Program-made: the position numbers and the translations under genes | Assembly (NCBI GenBank): GCA_012295275.1 | Contig: CM022679.1 | Coordinates: forward strand, 7,383,169-7,447,168 | Length of the DNA: 64,000 nucleotides | Direction of reading: 5' to 3' | DNA from: Chrysomallon squamiferum | Lineage: Eukaryota; Mollusca; Gastropoda; Neomphalida; Peltospiridae | In this document: one piece after another, positions 40,564 through 54,200 of the stretch | Layout of the letters: each line of letters begins with the position of its first letter | Numbering within the stretch: the first letter of the stretch is position 1 | The notes under the pieces: model-generated | The model's input: the letters and a program-made list of their open reading frames with translations, nothing else | The model's database searches: none | What the model was told of the DNA's origin: nothing

Positions 40564-41577
40564 TGATCTTTTTATGACGTCTCGCTTATTTCGGAAAATT
40601 TACTTATTAACTTTTGTTAGGAAAATAAAAGTGATGTAGACTGATCTTTTTGTGAAGTCTTGCTTATTTCGGAAAATTTATTTATTAACTTTTGTTAGGA
40701 AAATAAAAGTGATGTAGACTGATCTTTTTGTGACGTCTTGCTTATTTCGGAAAATTTACTTATTAACTTTTGTTAGGAAAATAAAAGTGATGTAGACTGA
40801 TCTTTTTGTGACGTCTCGCTTATTTCGGAAAAATTACCTATTAACTTTTGTTAGGAAAATAAAAGTGATGTAGACTGATCTTTTTGTGACGTCTCGCTTA
40901 TTTCAGAAAATTTACTTATTAACTTTTGTTAGGAAAATAAAAGTGATGTAGACTGATCTTTTTGTGACGTCTCGCTTATTTCGGAAAATTTACTTATTAA
41001 CTTTTGTTAGGAAAATAAAAGTGATGTAGACTGATCTTTTTGTGACGTTTTACATATTTCAGAAAATTTACTTATTAACTTTTGTTAGGAAAATAAAAGT
41101 GATGTAGACTGATCTTTTTGTGACGTCTCGCTTATTTCGGAAAATTTACTTATTAACTTTTGTTAGGAAAATAAAAGTGATGTAGACTGATCTTTTTGTG
41201 ACGTCTCGCTTATTTCGGAAAATTTACTTATTAAATTTTGTTAGGAAAATAAAAGTGATGTAGACTGATCTTTTTGTGACGTCTCGCTTATTTCGGAAAA
41301 TTTACTTATTAACTTTTGTTAGGAAAATAAAAATGATGTAGACTGATCTTTTTGTGACGTCTTGCTTATTTCAGAAAATTTACTTATTAACTTTTGTTAG
41401 GAAAATAAAAGTGATGTAGACTGATCTTTTTGTGACGTCTTGCTTATTGCAGAAAATTTACTTATTAACTTTTGTTAGGAAAACAAAAGTGATGTAGACT
41501 GATCTTTTTGTGACGTCTTGCTTATTTCAGAAAATTTACTTATTAACTTTTGTTAGGAAAATAAAAGTGATGTAGAC
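40564..41577 (+). repeat. 78-bp satellite array, exactly 13 units
   Basis: Unit starts TGATCTTTTTGTGACGTCTC, continues GCTTATTTCGGAAAATTTAC, TTATTAACTTTTGTTAGGAA, and ends AATAAAAGTGATGTAGAC. It begins at 40564 and repeats every 78 bp to 41577 (13 x 78 = 1014). Units are nearly identical: scattered changes such as TCG/TCA, CTCGC/CTTGC, and AAACAAAAG for AAATAAAAG in one unit. No unique spacers occur, so it is a plain tandem satellite. Every unit carries a GTGACGTC CRE-like core, and almost every unit an AATAAA. Confidence 0.98.
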
Positions 41578-43861
41578 TGATAGAACGATCGTGGTGAAAA
41601 TATTTTCAGTATTATTATGTTTCCGTGAATTCTTGTTGGCATGTCTGATGTTTTTTTCTGCACGTCATCTTCTTCAAACTCTTCTTTGGAAGTCTTGCAG
41701 AGCGTGTGTCAGTTTATTAGATTCGAGTGTCAGAAAGGATCGATGCCATCACTGAAAGGGGCAACAATTTACTAAATGAAAATCTAATTATAAATTAAAA
41801 TTCTTTGCTGGTTTATTATTGATTTGTGCAATAGGTGAATAGTTGCTGGATAATTGTAAAATACATACTGTAAAAGTATTTCTCTTTTGTGTGGAGGGAG
41901 GGTAGTGAATAGGGTTTGGGGTTTCTATATACACCTTCCTAATATTCCATCACAGGCATCAGAATGTTGTCTGATTCTCTCTCTCTCTCCAAATTAAAAA
42001 CTCCGTTTATTCATTTACTTTCTTCTAGATGTATTGTCAGGAAAACGCACATTTCCTTGTCTTTGTTATTTGTGAAATATCATTATAACAGTCAATTTGT
42101 AAACCATTACGATTGAATTCTGACTACTAAATGTTGCATATTATATTTCCATCATCTCCGTACATTATTACTACTTCTGACTAGACGAAACATCGACCAT
42201 CTCTTTCGTTTCCACTGTCTGTTTGTACCTCAGTGGTGTGTACAGGAATCTTTACGTGATTATATAAATTACTTCTTCTTTAATTTCACTTTCGCAGTCA
42301 GTATTATTATAGGTGTCTATCTCTCTTTCTGTTTGTCTCTCTCAGTTCTCTCTCTTTCTCTGTCGCTCTTTCTTTCACCTACGACAAGTACGTGACAAGA
42401 CCATCAAGTACAATAACGCACTGAGCAGTTTTTGTATTACTTCAATAAAAGTAGCCTTTTCTTTTTCTCTCAGATTTAAGTATTATTCTATTATTTTCTC
42501 AAAGCAATCTCGACCGTCCAGACTTCATTGTTCTGTAATCAATTAAGCGGAAAGGCGCTGTGTGAGGATAAACCAGGATACGTATCTTCACCGGCAGTGG
42601 GGATCTCAGGACTTATCTGGTATCACCTTGTATTGACCATCCCATCAACGGTTCGTGAGTTAATGTCCAATGACCGGTTTTATTTGAGACTAATTCTGAG
42701 CAGAGTAATTGCTACAAACTGACATTCACAAGTACGATTGATAATTTTGTATTGACCTGTCATGAATTTGTATGGACCGAGGCAGGATAATGTTTAAACC
42801 TTGCAAAAATAAATACCGAGTCATATTTCGAAAAAAACAAAAATCGTTTCTGTATGCCAGATTAAGTTATAACACTGTCAAATATTCTATACCACAAAAT
42901 TACGTTTCTTCAGAATTTATCTTTACTTATGCATGAAATGAAATAAAACGGATTAATTTTGTTTTATTTTCAAGAGTGTTGTATTTCTCAGTAATCGATA
43001 ATTATACTGTTTGCATGTAAATAAACAGTTACGTATTTATTTATTTTAACAGGTAGCTTTGTTTTTTCATATTTTTTTACCATTCCAATAATTGCTACTA
43101 GTTGGCATATGAAAGACTGCATATTAGATCTTCTTATGACTCTGAGCAGGTACAGATAAAATATTAATTCTTTTAATCGAAGAAAGCACCCCAAGCAAGT
43201 AATAAATTTATTCTCATCATCGTTAAACATGTTTGAAATTTAATAACCGCTAAACTGCACTTTTATGTCAAAAACAAATAAATATATATTCATTAATTAG
43301 CCATTTCATGGGTCACATATATTACTGAGAAACTTTAGCATTACTTCGATCACAAACAGATATATTTTTCCTTTTGAATAATTTATCTTGCATTTTTCTA
43401 CCGAATTATTTTTAGAAACTGCAGCAAGTGTATATCCCGCTACCAAAGCGAACACATATATTCAACAAAACCAGATATTAATTACATTCTTATACGATTA
43501 AAATAAAATGTGTTTGTACTTAATGCCCTGTTAATGGATGCTATTTACAATAAAATCAGTAGTTCTGATATTTTCACATATTCATTCTTGCACAAGCAAC
43601 TTACGCGTGACGTTCGCTAGACTGAAGTAATCGCTCAGTAAACAAATGGTCATCGCGTTTACTTTCTCTGAAACAGCATATGACTTGTCACGGAATCCAG
43701 TGTTTACTCATGCAAACAGAAACTTGATATGTGAATGAGAAATGACCGGTAATCCACTGATCTGATGAACCGTTCCGCTGAAACACGAGCACGTCTTATT
43801 ATCATAGCGTAATCAAGGGAACCCGTCCGAATAATAGAAATCATATTAATCCTAACGAACA
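41578..43861. other. Intergenic sequence with two non-repetitive islands
   Basis: 42490-42790 (e.g. GTAATCAATTAAGCGGAAAG, a homeodomain-type TAAT/ATTA cluster) and 43590-43850 are complex and microsatellite-free, hence candidate regulatory DNA. Short CT-rich sequence lies at 42330-42380. Open frames of 64-80 codons are not recognised. Confidence 0.4.
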
Positions 43862-44465
43862 CGATTTTACTAAAATAACTTTATTATTTAAATCGTATAT
43901 TACTAAAAAGCTTTATTACTGAAATCGTATTTTTCTGAACAGCTTTATTACTGAAATCGTATATTCCTTAAAAGCTTTATTACTGAAATAGTATTTTTCT
44001 AAAAGCTTTATTACTGAAATCGTATTTTTCTAAACAGCTTTATTACTGAAATCGTATATTCCTAAAAAGCTTTATTACTGAAATTGTATATTTCTAAAAA
44101 GCTTTATTATTGAAATCGCATTTTTCTAAACAGCTTTATTACTGAAATCGTATATTATTAAAGAGCTTTATTATTGAAAACGTATTTTTCTAAACAGCTT
44201 TATTACTGAAATTGTATATCACAAAATATCTTTATTTCTGAAATCATATTTGACCAAAAACCACTCTATTAAAAAAAAAAAATCATAAAAAAAAGAGAAA
44301 GAAAATCATTATTAATGAAAAAGCTTTATTTCAGAAAAACATATTTAATGAAAAACTATATTTCAGAAAAATCATATCTGACAAATATAAAAATAATAAT
44401 GATAAAAAAAGCTTTATTTCAGAAAATTTTAATTAATGAAATAACAGGAATATCTTTATTCCAGA
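43862..44465 (+). repeat. ~32-bp tandem repeat array, ~17 units, decaying to the right
   Basis: Unit of the form AAATCGTATTTTTCTAAACA + GCTTTATTACTG. It is clean between about 43880 and 44250 with 31-33-bp spacing. After that only the GCTTTATTTCAG core recurs (to about 44455), in A-rich context. Adjacent units alternate between a TATTTTTCTAAACAG and a TATATTCCTAAAAAG subtype, implying higher-order (dimer) amplification. Confidence 0.9.
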
Positions 44466-44511
44466 ATATTTTTACTTACAATAGATTTAAATTTTAAGTT
44501 ATCTATAATTA

Positions 44512-44613
<102 letters not shown>

Positions 44614-45956
44614 ACAAACATAATGCAACTGTGTTCAAATATCATATTATCGTATTCTAAACCTATCAGTAATTTAAATAAATGGCCGAGGCAAACAAAT
44701 ATGAATATATAAATAAAACTATAAATAAATAAATGAATAAAGTAAAAAATCCCGTAAATTATTTTGTTCTTATGTTTTTCCAAGGAAGTTTTGCATTACA
44801 TATTTCAACAAAACAAAAAAAGACCGAAAAAACCCTGATCATGCTGGAAAAAATAATTGCTTTAAAGAATTAAAAAGTCGGGGACAATCTCCAAGGAATT
44901 ACCAATGGCCTGAGGCAGCCACAGGCTTGTTAATAACAAAATTAGGGAAAAATATTTTTTAATTTGTAATACCGGCCTGTATTATGGTTTTCAACATCTA
45001 ATGGGTTTTGCTGATAATAATCTGACATTTTCTGTGAATCAGTGTGTTAAGAAAGGAAATGTTACATTATTCGCTTGTATTAAATATGCTACTGACAGAC
45101 ACAAACACACGCACTAACGCACACATACATGAACATTTTCTCATTTAAATTCCTATACTGTGAGCACAGAACCTCTGGTCAGTTACAGAAGCCCTGTAAA
45201 TTATAAACTTTGCCCTTAACTACAACATACAGGTATTTATATTTATAAACATATACTTTGTACTTGCTATTTCTTCTACGTTTTTCTTAAGTCCAAAACA
45301 AATTCATTTTTATAGCCTCTTACATTAATAAATAAATTCGGATAAGATAAATAGACAGAGTGGATATGTATAAATATAACACTAAGATTCTTGAGATACT
45401 GGCTTCGTATTATAAACAAAATTAATTTTTAAAATAACATCAAACACGGTAAACCTGGGTACAGACGCATGCTGTGGTTTATTATTTTTCTGTTACGGTT
45501 GAGCTGGACTTTTAAACGATTTGTCCCACGGACAAAGACACGACTTCTTTCCTGTCATTCTTTCATTCATTCCGCCAGACTTCGCCAGTGGAAAACACAG
45601 TTACGTACAATCAATATATTTATCTTGGGAAATACTAGAAAAATTTAATCATAGCTCTAGAAAACAATATCAGCTAGTTACTGAACAAGTCATACTGCAA
45701 CTGATCCCCTGTATTTGAGCTCTGGCTTCGATGAAATAAAAATACTAACGTGGAAAGAACGTCGTTTGATTAACTCCTCTGAGAGACTGAAGGCGCAGTG
45801 GGCCGTGAGGCTTTGTTGGACTGATAAGGTAATTTGCTGTTGCGGGATGTCGACACGTTTCACTTGCTGTGGTCAGTCACATTGTCAACAGACAATTTTC
45901 TTTTTGTTACTTACATGTTTACGTCCTCTTACAGGGCTTAACCTCCCATACACCTT

Positions 45957-45958
<2 letters not shown>
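44614..45958. other. Intergenic sequence
   Basis: AT-rich. 45470-45930 is less repetitive and contains unrecognised frames (45521-45718 and 45715-46002). No gene is called. Confidence 0.45.

Positions 45959-45989
<31 letters not shown>
45959..45989 (+). repeat. T31 homopolymer
   Basis: A poly(T) run; on the minus strand it would be a poly(A) tail, but no retroposon body could be recognised to its right. Confidence 0.9.
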
Positions 45990-45992
<3 letters not shown>

Positions 45993-46485
45993 TTTGTTAT
46001 GAATAAGGCCACTGATTTAGCTATATTCTTACTGAGGATAGAAGGCTTTGCTCTATCATTTAGGAAAGAAATAGAGCTTTAAACCATTTTCAAAAACCAG
46101 AATTATGTTCTTGTAATGTCTGCTTAAGGCACAGAAAAATGGGTTTTTGGAATCTGTGACGGAGGAAATCGTGAAACAAAGGTTAGTAAGGTTTGTTAGT
46201 TACTTAAATCAAAATCATACATTGTTTGCTGTTTCTCTTCTCTTGTTTTTTCAAGCCTGATCTGTATTAGGCATACAAGAATATCAGCAGTACATTCGTT
46301 TCTCAGTAATGAAAGAATTACCTTTGACATAAATATAAAACAGATTTTCATTTTGGAATTAATACTGGAAAACAGCTTCTGCTGAGTGACTACAATAATA
46401 CTAACTTTCTGAAACACTTTGTAATATAATTAATTATAAAATGTGTATATGAATGGTGTCGTTCTCTCTTTCTCTCTCTGTCTAT

Positions 46486-46492
<7 letters not shown>

Positions 46493-46528
<36 letters not shown>

Positions 46529-46610
46529 TACATGCATACATACACACACATATATATGTATAGATGTATGCATAGATTAAAAATGCATATATATATATAT
46601 GAGTATTTTT

Positions 46611-46703
<93 letters not shown>
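46493..46703 (+). repeat. (AT)n, CATA-rich and (AG)45 compound block
   Basis: (TA)n at 46494-46516, CACA/CATA units to about 46570, and an uninterrupted AG tract from 46613 to 46703. Confidence 0.95.
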
Positions 46704-46707
<4 letters not shown>

Positions 46708-46856
46708 TAATTCACAAACATAACTGTATAACGAAGCAGATGTTTTACATATTTGAATACTAAAACTGTCTCTGACTGATACAAACTGTAGCACAGAAAC
46801 AGACGAACACGTACTGATAGAATTAGATAGGATTTATAAACCACCCTGCTGTCTTC

Positions 46857-47243
46857 TTAACTTAGAAACTCGAAGAAAAAAACCCATTTAAAGCAGCATG
46901 GTGTTGGCATGTGTTTATTGTGTTTGTATACCAACTGGTGTAATTTATCTTTCATGAGAAAAGTATTTACATTACGAGCCTGTGTGAAGTAAATTTGCTC
47001 AACGTAATTGAGTCGATCAATCTTCAGTTCATTTTTGATACAGCAGGAGCACGGCATCGGATACACAGCTGTTACGGAAATCACCGTAAGTTGACGATGG
47101 ACGTAAGCCCGAAGATTCCCGAAACCAGTGAACGTGGTTTGTTTTTGAGAACAGATACAAGGGAAAGAGATAAAGCATATTGCAGACAGATACGCCAAAC
47201 GAAAAATACACTTGCCAATTGTTTCCGGTGTTTATATAATTAA
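46857..47243. other. Non-repetitive island with open frames on both strands
   Basis: A 113-codon minus-strand frame (46857-47198) and an 82-codon plus-strand frame (46995-47243) overlap here. Neither resembles a known protein, and no flanking splice-site pair stands out. The island is compositionally balanced, so a conserved non-coding element is the simpler reading. Confidence 0.25.
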
Positions 47244-47816
47244 TTTTATATTCATTTGATGTACTATCTTTATACGTTTTGAAAACTGCACCAGACTAAA
47301 TTTCAGTGCACGGCTTACTCTCGTTTACACGATATTTTGAAATAATTCTAGAAGTAAGAAAGTTTAAAATTGTGTAATCAGAGAATAATATAATGATGAT
47401 GACGACGACAACAGTGATGATGAAATGATGTCTGCGAGAATAATGTTATAAATAAATGAATAAATTGCTCACATTAAAATTATTATGAGATGAGAGTTTG
47501 CGAATGCTATGCTGAATTATTACTATTTATTTATTTACTTACATTTATTTCATTTTATTTTATTTACTTTTCAAAATAGTGCTAGAATATATATAAAAAA
47601 AGAAGTAATAAACTTGTCTGCCGCGCTTTAGAGTTAAAAAGACAAAACTCATTTACTTTCAAGTGGGTGTATAATTTTTTTTAAGTTCTAATAATTGAGA
47701 ATGTGTCACTAAACATGACATATCTATTGATCACCTGAAAATTAGAAAGCGAATCTTTTGATTTGCAAAACTGATATCGATGTGGAGAAGAATCAAGAGA
47801 ATTGAATAAAATGCAG
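47244..47816. other. Intergenic AT-rich sequence
   Basis: Nothing recognisable apart from GATGATGACGACGACAACAG-type triplets near 47393-47430. Confidence 0.5.
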
Positions 47817-47900
47817 AAAAGAAGAAGCAGAAGAAGAAGAAGAAGAAGAAGAAGAAGAAGAAGAAGAAGAAGAAGATGATGATGATGATAATGATGATGA
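47817..47900 (+). repeat. (AAG)n(ATG)n trinucleotide microsatellite
   Basis: About 18 AAG units, then GAT units. Confidence 0.95.
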
Positions 47901-49335
47901 CTATGAAGAAGAACAACAACAGTAAGAAGAAGAAAAATATCAAAACACAACATTTTGTTTATTTTTTTTATAAGTGGTGGTATATTAAAATGGATTTGGT
48001 TATTTTATTCTGATTTGATTTTGATATTAACCTACTGTTTCACAGTAAAATCGGTCTGCAAACAAAAAAAAAATCAATTTTTAAAGATTCTTTTTATTTA
48101 GATCAGTGGCTCCAGAAACGCCATATTTATTATACGTGGGGAGTTTTATACGATTGATAACACAACATTTTTACTTATAGATTTTTTTCAATGCTGGTAA
48201 TAAAACTAATAAATATAGTCGATAATAACAAGTGTTTCCACGCCTCTTTCAAAGGTTTAGTCTTCTTTTTATATTTAAAATACAGAAAGTTCAATATTTC
48301 TTTTCTCTTTGACCAGCTGTAACAGAAAACAAAAATGTATTTCTGTTCCATTACATTTTTTTCATTTCCTTCATGTGTTAATGTGAAAAACGTAAAATTA
48401 GGTAATTAATCGCTAACCGGGAGTGAAATTTTAAACAGTTTTCCTGAGATGGTGGATATCTGAGGAACATCAGCAGCCAAAGTTACTGTGAGTTTTTCAA
48501 CTATTTATTAGTACAAACCATGCTGCTGTATATCATCTCGTTCATGTCCTTCCGAGAATATAATATACTCGTAAAAACACCTGATACTGATTTTTAATTG
48601 GGCATTGTAGTATTTGGTCAGCTGATATTTGATTGTTTCTGATCAAACACCTTGACCATTTGTATCTAGAAATAATTGAAAGACAACATTGGAAAAAGCA
48701 GATTAATACACACACACACACACACACGCACATGCACACTCACATTATACAGACACAGACGCTCACGCACCGACAAACAGAAACATATACATACACAAAC
48801 ACTGAGACTCAAACACAATTCAAATATTTTACTTGTTGTTTTGTTTTGTTGTTGTTGTTGTTGTTTTCCCACGCTCCTGATCACTGGAATCTTCTATCGG
48901 TAATAGCATGATGAGTGAAAAATATTGCCGTACATGTACTTTAGAACAAAAGTACAACGATTTAGAATTCGGAAATGTAAGAGAAAAGGTCGAAAAGTTT
49001 TCGTTCACCATCTAATCAGTTTCAGTTCATTTGTTCGTTCCGTTTTTCATCTATTTCAATCACTTTTTTTTCAGCTGTTAGTCTGTTAAGATATTCTTTT
49101 TTTCGTACTTATTCATCTTTCTTTCTTTGAAGGTTCGCCTTTAGCTGGAGTACAGATGTAATGAAATTCCAGTATAATCAATTAACAGAATATTTGTCCT
49201 TCAACTCTTGAGTTTAAAACGTCATCAGAATGATATAAATAACTTACCTATGCTAATCGATTTCATCAAACGATTTAATATTCTTGAAATGATGTATAAC
49301 GTAGGCAATTGAACAATATGCCTTTTTTTAAAATC
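47901..49335. other. Intergenic sequence
   Basis: (AC)n near 48708-48727 with CACA-rich continuation to 48815, and (GTT)n at 48841-48866. No gene was recognised. Confidence 0.5.
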
Positions 49336-49910
49336 TTTTTTCTTTTCTAAATGTGGGACAAATCACGCTCAAGCAATCGCAAATCGCCAGGGATCTTACG
49401 AGCGATTCAACAAAGGAGTCGAATCTGTCTCATGATTTGCAACAGAACTGATAACAACTGGTCTTTCAGCGAAACCGTTAACACGACGGTTTATATTTTC
49501 TGTATCAGGTTGGCGGTAAGCACTGATACAGTTTCCATGAAATGTAATTAATCATAGGCGATTTATGGTACACGGCGCTATTCCCGGGGGATGACGATGC
49601 AAGACGCAAACTCGGGACAAGGTGAAGCGAGAGTTTTTCTGAAATAATCGTAATTAACCGAGAAGCCGTCTTGATACGAAAACAGTGGAAGCAATTCGTT
49701 TCTCGACGCCTTCGCTCTGATGTGTTTGTGATTGAACAGTTGCGAGTTTACTATCAGATAAAAAGCTGGTTATTATCTCGAGCGTTTCGCTGATCTATGT
49801 TCGGCTTCGTAATATTTAATGTATTATTACGAATGGTTTTAGAGCCTTTTGAATAAGTGTCTTACCATCGAAATGGTGTCAATGAGCAATTGGAGGAAAT
49901 ATTTTATGGC
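49336..49910. other. Non-repetitive island, candidate cis-regulatory element
   Basis: About 570 bp of complex sequence. Includes ATGTAATTAATCATAGGCG and GATTTATGG (homeodomain and HOX/CDX-like cores), a CGCTATTCCCGGGGGATGAC GC-rich patch and AACGACG-type CpG words. A 66-codon frame (49351-49551) is unrecognised. Confidence 0.3.
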
Positions 49911-50094
49911 GGTAAAGGTCACGAAATGATACTCTGTAATTTGCTACACGGTATTTACTGTAACTTATCACTGATATTGCTGATATGAGTAATATCTTTA
50001 TGAATATCACTACGAGTAATACCTTTATGTAATTTTTTGTAACTGACACACGTATACCGTTCCATCGAATATACATTGTTTGATGAATCAGCCG

Positions 50095-50210
50095 GGAAGT
50101 ACAGGCAGGAACGGGAAATAGCCCAGAAGTATCAGGCAGAAAAACTAAAATTGATCGTGCTATCAATGACTGTTGATCCCAGCTCTAAACCACTGAGCTG
50201 TAACCCACCT
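50095..50210 (-). repeat. tRNA-derived SINE fragment, minus strand
   Basis: On the minus strand, GGGTTACAGCTCAGTGGTTT then AGAGCTGGGATC (A-box region, around 50203-50170) is followed about 40 bp on by GCACGATCAATTTTAG (B-box-like). Homology limits are uncertain. Confidence 0.5.
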
Positions 50211-50364
50211 CTGTCTTTTAAATCTTCGAATCTCAAACAAGCGAGATGAAGACAGACAATATAAAAAATTATATCTAAATATAACTTTTCCTTATTTCAC
50301 CCAAACAGAGAAAATAATTGATTGCTTAAATGTGGGAGTGTGTTCACTTTTTCATCTCGTTTTC

Positions 50365-50522
50365 ATTTTCTCTCTCTACTTTTTATATTCCTCCTTCTTC
50401 ATCATCAGCTTCTTATAATTCGTCTTCATCAGCTTCTTCTTTTTCTTCTTCTTCTTCTTCTTCATCATCATCATTTTCTTCTTCCCTCTCCTCCTTCTCC
50501 TCCTACTCCTTATCTTTTTCTA
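50365..50522 (+). repeat. Pyrimidine-rich (TTC)n/(TCA)n tract
   Basis: Mixture of CTT, TCA and TCC triplets. The poly-Ser frame through it is an artefact. Confidence 0.85.
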
Positions 50523-51190
50523 CATTGAAACCATTTTGTATTTTTGAACCAATATTCCTGTTGTATAAAACTAGACGAAGACAAATTATAACACTTATAT
50601 AAAATATTTAAAATACACATTTCAACAAACAACTGACAGATTAATATTCGTTTCTGACAATGAATTGATGCATTCTGCACTTGAAAAAACTCTAAAATTA
50701 TACAAACTTCAATGAACAGTAAAAATGCAATGACAAACATTGTGTCAGACTGTCATGTAAGTAAAACTGCTTGTCAGTTTCTGAGATTTAAACTGACAAT
50801 TACAAGTCAAACCATCATTAAATCTGCATTTATCAGCCAAGATTTCTCAAACTCATCTCTCGTTCAAATGTCAGTTAATTTCTCTTCGAGTAACACGTAC
50901 GACCGGTAACTTTTTTCAGTGTTAATGTAACTTCACCCCGGATCGTTTTCCTGTCTCGATCTGAATGTGATGATAAATCTTTTCACGAGTTACTCTAACT
51001 TTCTCAAGTGGATTCTCCAATTCAGTCGTTAAAGTTTGTATTTCGAAGATTTTATTAACTTTCAAAGGATCGTTTCATTTTGTATACTGAGTCATCTATA
51101 GACTTATTTATCTCTCCTAAAATGTTTTGTTTTCATGTAATTTTGTGTTTGTAGTGGTGTGTGTATGTGTTAGCTTGTGCGTGCGTGTGC

Positions 51191-51229
<39 letters not shown>

Positions 51230-54200
51230 GGTGTTTGTATTGTTGTTTTGTATTTATTCGCTGCCCATTTGATTAAAATGTAACTGAGAAAGGAATTACA
51301 TTAACATCAAATAACCGCATGTGAATCATTATAGGTTTCTCTCTCGAATGAACACATTGCCTCCATTTTTCCACTGACCTTATCCCGTAATTGGCATTCG
51401 TATACCATAAGGCAAACCATTTAAGTTTTATTTGAGAAGCAATCTCAGTCATTCCACATCATTCAGTATCCGAGCTATTGCTTCTTCCGAACTGGCAGGA
51501 ATCGTTACGAGACCATTCAAGAGTAATTGAGAAACATTTTAAGTTAGCAAACTTAACGATTCGAAAACAAACCTGAGTTAAGACGTAATGACATACAGGC
51601 AATAGCCGTGGGTTACCTTGTTGGTTCCTTTGTTTGTTATTTTTGTTGTTTCAGTTGTTTTTGTGTTTTAGTTACTATTTCTGCCATTTGTTATTCGTAT
51701 TGTTATTGTTGTTGCATTGTTATTGCAGTGGTTGTGGTTGTTTTATTTTTACTATCATTTCATTGCTGTTGATTTTTGAATTGGTATGATTGGGTTTCTT
51801 TGTTGTTGTTTGTTTGTGATTTTTAATGTTGTTCTTGTAGGATTTTATGGTTTTTGTTTGTTCTGTTGTTTTGGTTAGTTTTACTTATTTAAGAACGAAA
51901 CAGTAAAGTAATGGAAATTATTCCCTGTATGAACATCTGATCACACTCTACGCTTTGTCTTGCAAAGCTACGACCAGACATCAAGACGGCAAGATGAAAA
52001 AAAATATTATATAAAAGAATGGTAAATCGATTACTGATTTTAGACGGCTGCTAACATCAACACACACACACATCATTCCTGGTATTGCATTTGTTAAGTG
52101 GACTGTACAGACTCGTTAAATTCGATCAAATTACGAAAGCGCTGTCATAATATCCGCAGGCATCAAAACGAAATCTTAGTGACAAGAGTTGTTGTTGATT
52201 GTTGACACTGATTCTCATCACTGATCAGAATCAGCAGCGGAAAGAGGAAGCGTTTAGCTTGTTTTGCTTGAGGAGCTGTATCGGGTAATCTACGACTGAT
52301 ATCAAAATAATTATAATCACAACAGTCTGCATCTTACAGTTATTCTAAAGATGTTAACTGATCAAAATAAACAGATTCCTATCAGTAATATTGGAATTAT
52401 CAAAAGTGAAAAATAGCTGTGATTATTGTAAATTGTATATTTGAATCATTCTAAAATATTGATTTATTTGGTAATACAATTTCATGTAAGTGAAGTCAAA
52501 ATTATTTGCAGTAACAGGCAAAGTATAATCACGAAAAGCTGAATCTGTGTAAAAAATATTAATTGTCCATGTAATGAAGATCTAAAATGTATAAAGTGCC
52601 GATAAAATAACAAAAGTGATAAAAATGACTGACAACAATTTGAATGGTACAACAGAAGGCACACTAAGATCACATATAAAACATTACACTTATCAGAACA
52701 AAATAACTGCAGAACTAATATTGTAAACATGACGATGATGGATAAACGTGAGACAATGCTACTGGTGCTAATTACGTTCTTGATCAAAATGACAATGATA
52801 AATCAAAATGAAATACAGTTATATTTCCTGCTGACTCTTGTTACGTGTGTGGTCTGATTTGGCATAGATCTCGTATTCAAGTAATCAGTAAAATTGGTTT
52901 AACCAGAGTTAACAATGATTACTGTTAGATTCTTGGTGTGTTGCATAACAAATTATAGTCATTATAAAGAAGGTGTATTTCAATGAATTTCTAATGTGAA
53001 TAAAAGCAGCGCATCTCAGATATCATCGCTGAAGACAGGTGATCGTAAATGAACCTTTTTTGTTTTATATCTAAAATAAATCACCAAACAAGAACGAGTA
53101 AAATCAACGACAGTGAGTAAAATCTGCAGGTCTTAGTCTTAGAATCGAATCCACGTTCTTTATTTACACATACAAACGCCGATAACTAAATACGTACACT
53201 ATGTACTTACGTATGCATATACATTATGTACTTGCATATGCATACACATAAGCACACACATACGCACATTTGCACATATATGTAAATACTGAAAAACAAA
53301 TAATGCTGCAGAAGCAGATGAGCTAAAAACAGTTTTTTTTTTTTTTTAAATTAACGATTCCCTTTATGTTATAACATTGTTATGACAAACTGCATCGTTC
53401 AGCCTCATGCATAAAATGCATCAAGCGATAACATCAGTGCAACAGAAAATTAGCAGTTACAGAATTATCCATGCAAATGAGTCAAGCTGTTTTAACAGTA
53501 ATATCCTGCTCTAATATTGTTATTATCATTTGATCGTAGAACCACCATTAAAGAAGAAAGTGGCGATGCTGGTTAAAAACAATAATTTGGAAGAATATTA
53601 AATATGTTCCTTCCTGCTTCTCAGGATGCTTCTTCTTTTTCTTAAACTCCTCCTTATCCGTGTGTGCACCATCTTCTTTTATTTATTCTGATCTTTCTCC
53701 TTTTCTGTTCTTTTATTTTATTTTTATTTTTTGTCCTTTGCTTGGTTTTTCGTTTTTCAGCCGTATTCTCTTTTTTTCTCTCCTTCCATTTGCTCCTGAA
53801 TAACCTATAAAAATTATATATTTATATATTCATATATTTACATGCTACAATTATGTTTTATAATGAAGGTAGTTATAAAAATAAATATTTCTACAAATAA
53901 ACTACTGTCTTGAAAAGATTTTTAAGAAAAGGTTTCAGTACATTCATAAATTAAATATGCAGGAATCTTGGTTAAAAAAAAAAAAAAGATATACTCAAAA
54001 GAGAGAACAGAATATTCCTTAAATACAAAAGTATAGAGCTAAACGTAATTCTTCTTCACCAAAATTAATAAATTACCAAAATTAATAAAGTCGATATTCG
54101 TGAATACAGAACTGTTATAGTTGAAGCAAATCTGGAGAAAATAGAACTATAAAGTATCGACGGCTTGCAACAAGTGTCTGAGTATAAATAACACAAACTG

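Noticed and set aside
40564-41577. CRISPR-like regularly spaced repeats
   Set aside because: Repeats are contiguous 78-bp units with no unique spacers, and the DNA is eukaryotic. This is a tandem satellite.
44315-44497. 60-codon frame with repeating KLYFRKTYL-like motif
   Set aside because: It is a reading of the decayed 32-bp array, not an independent gene.
45959-45989. Poly(T) as the tail of a minus-strand retroposon
   Set aside because: No repeat body, hairpin or target-site duplication could be recognised next to it.
46857-47198. 113-codon minus-strand frame as a gene
   Set aside because: Overlaps an 82-codon plus-strand frame, has no recognisable domain or homologue and no convincing exon signals. 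Kept only as a non-repetitive island.
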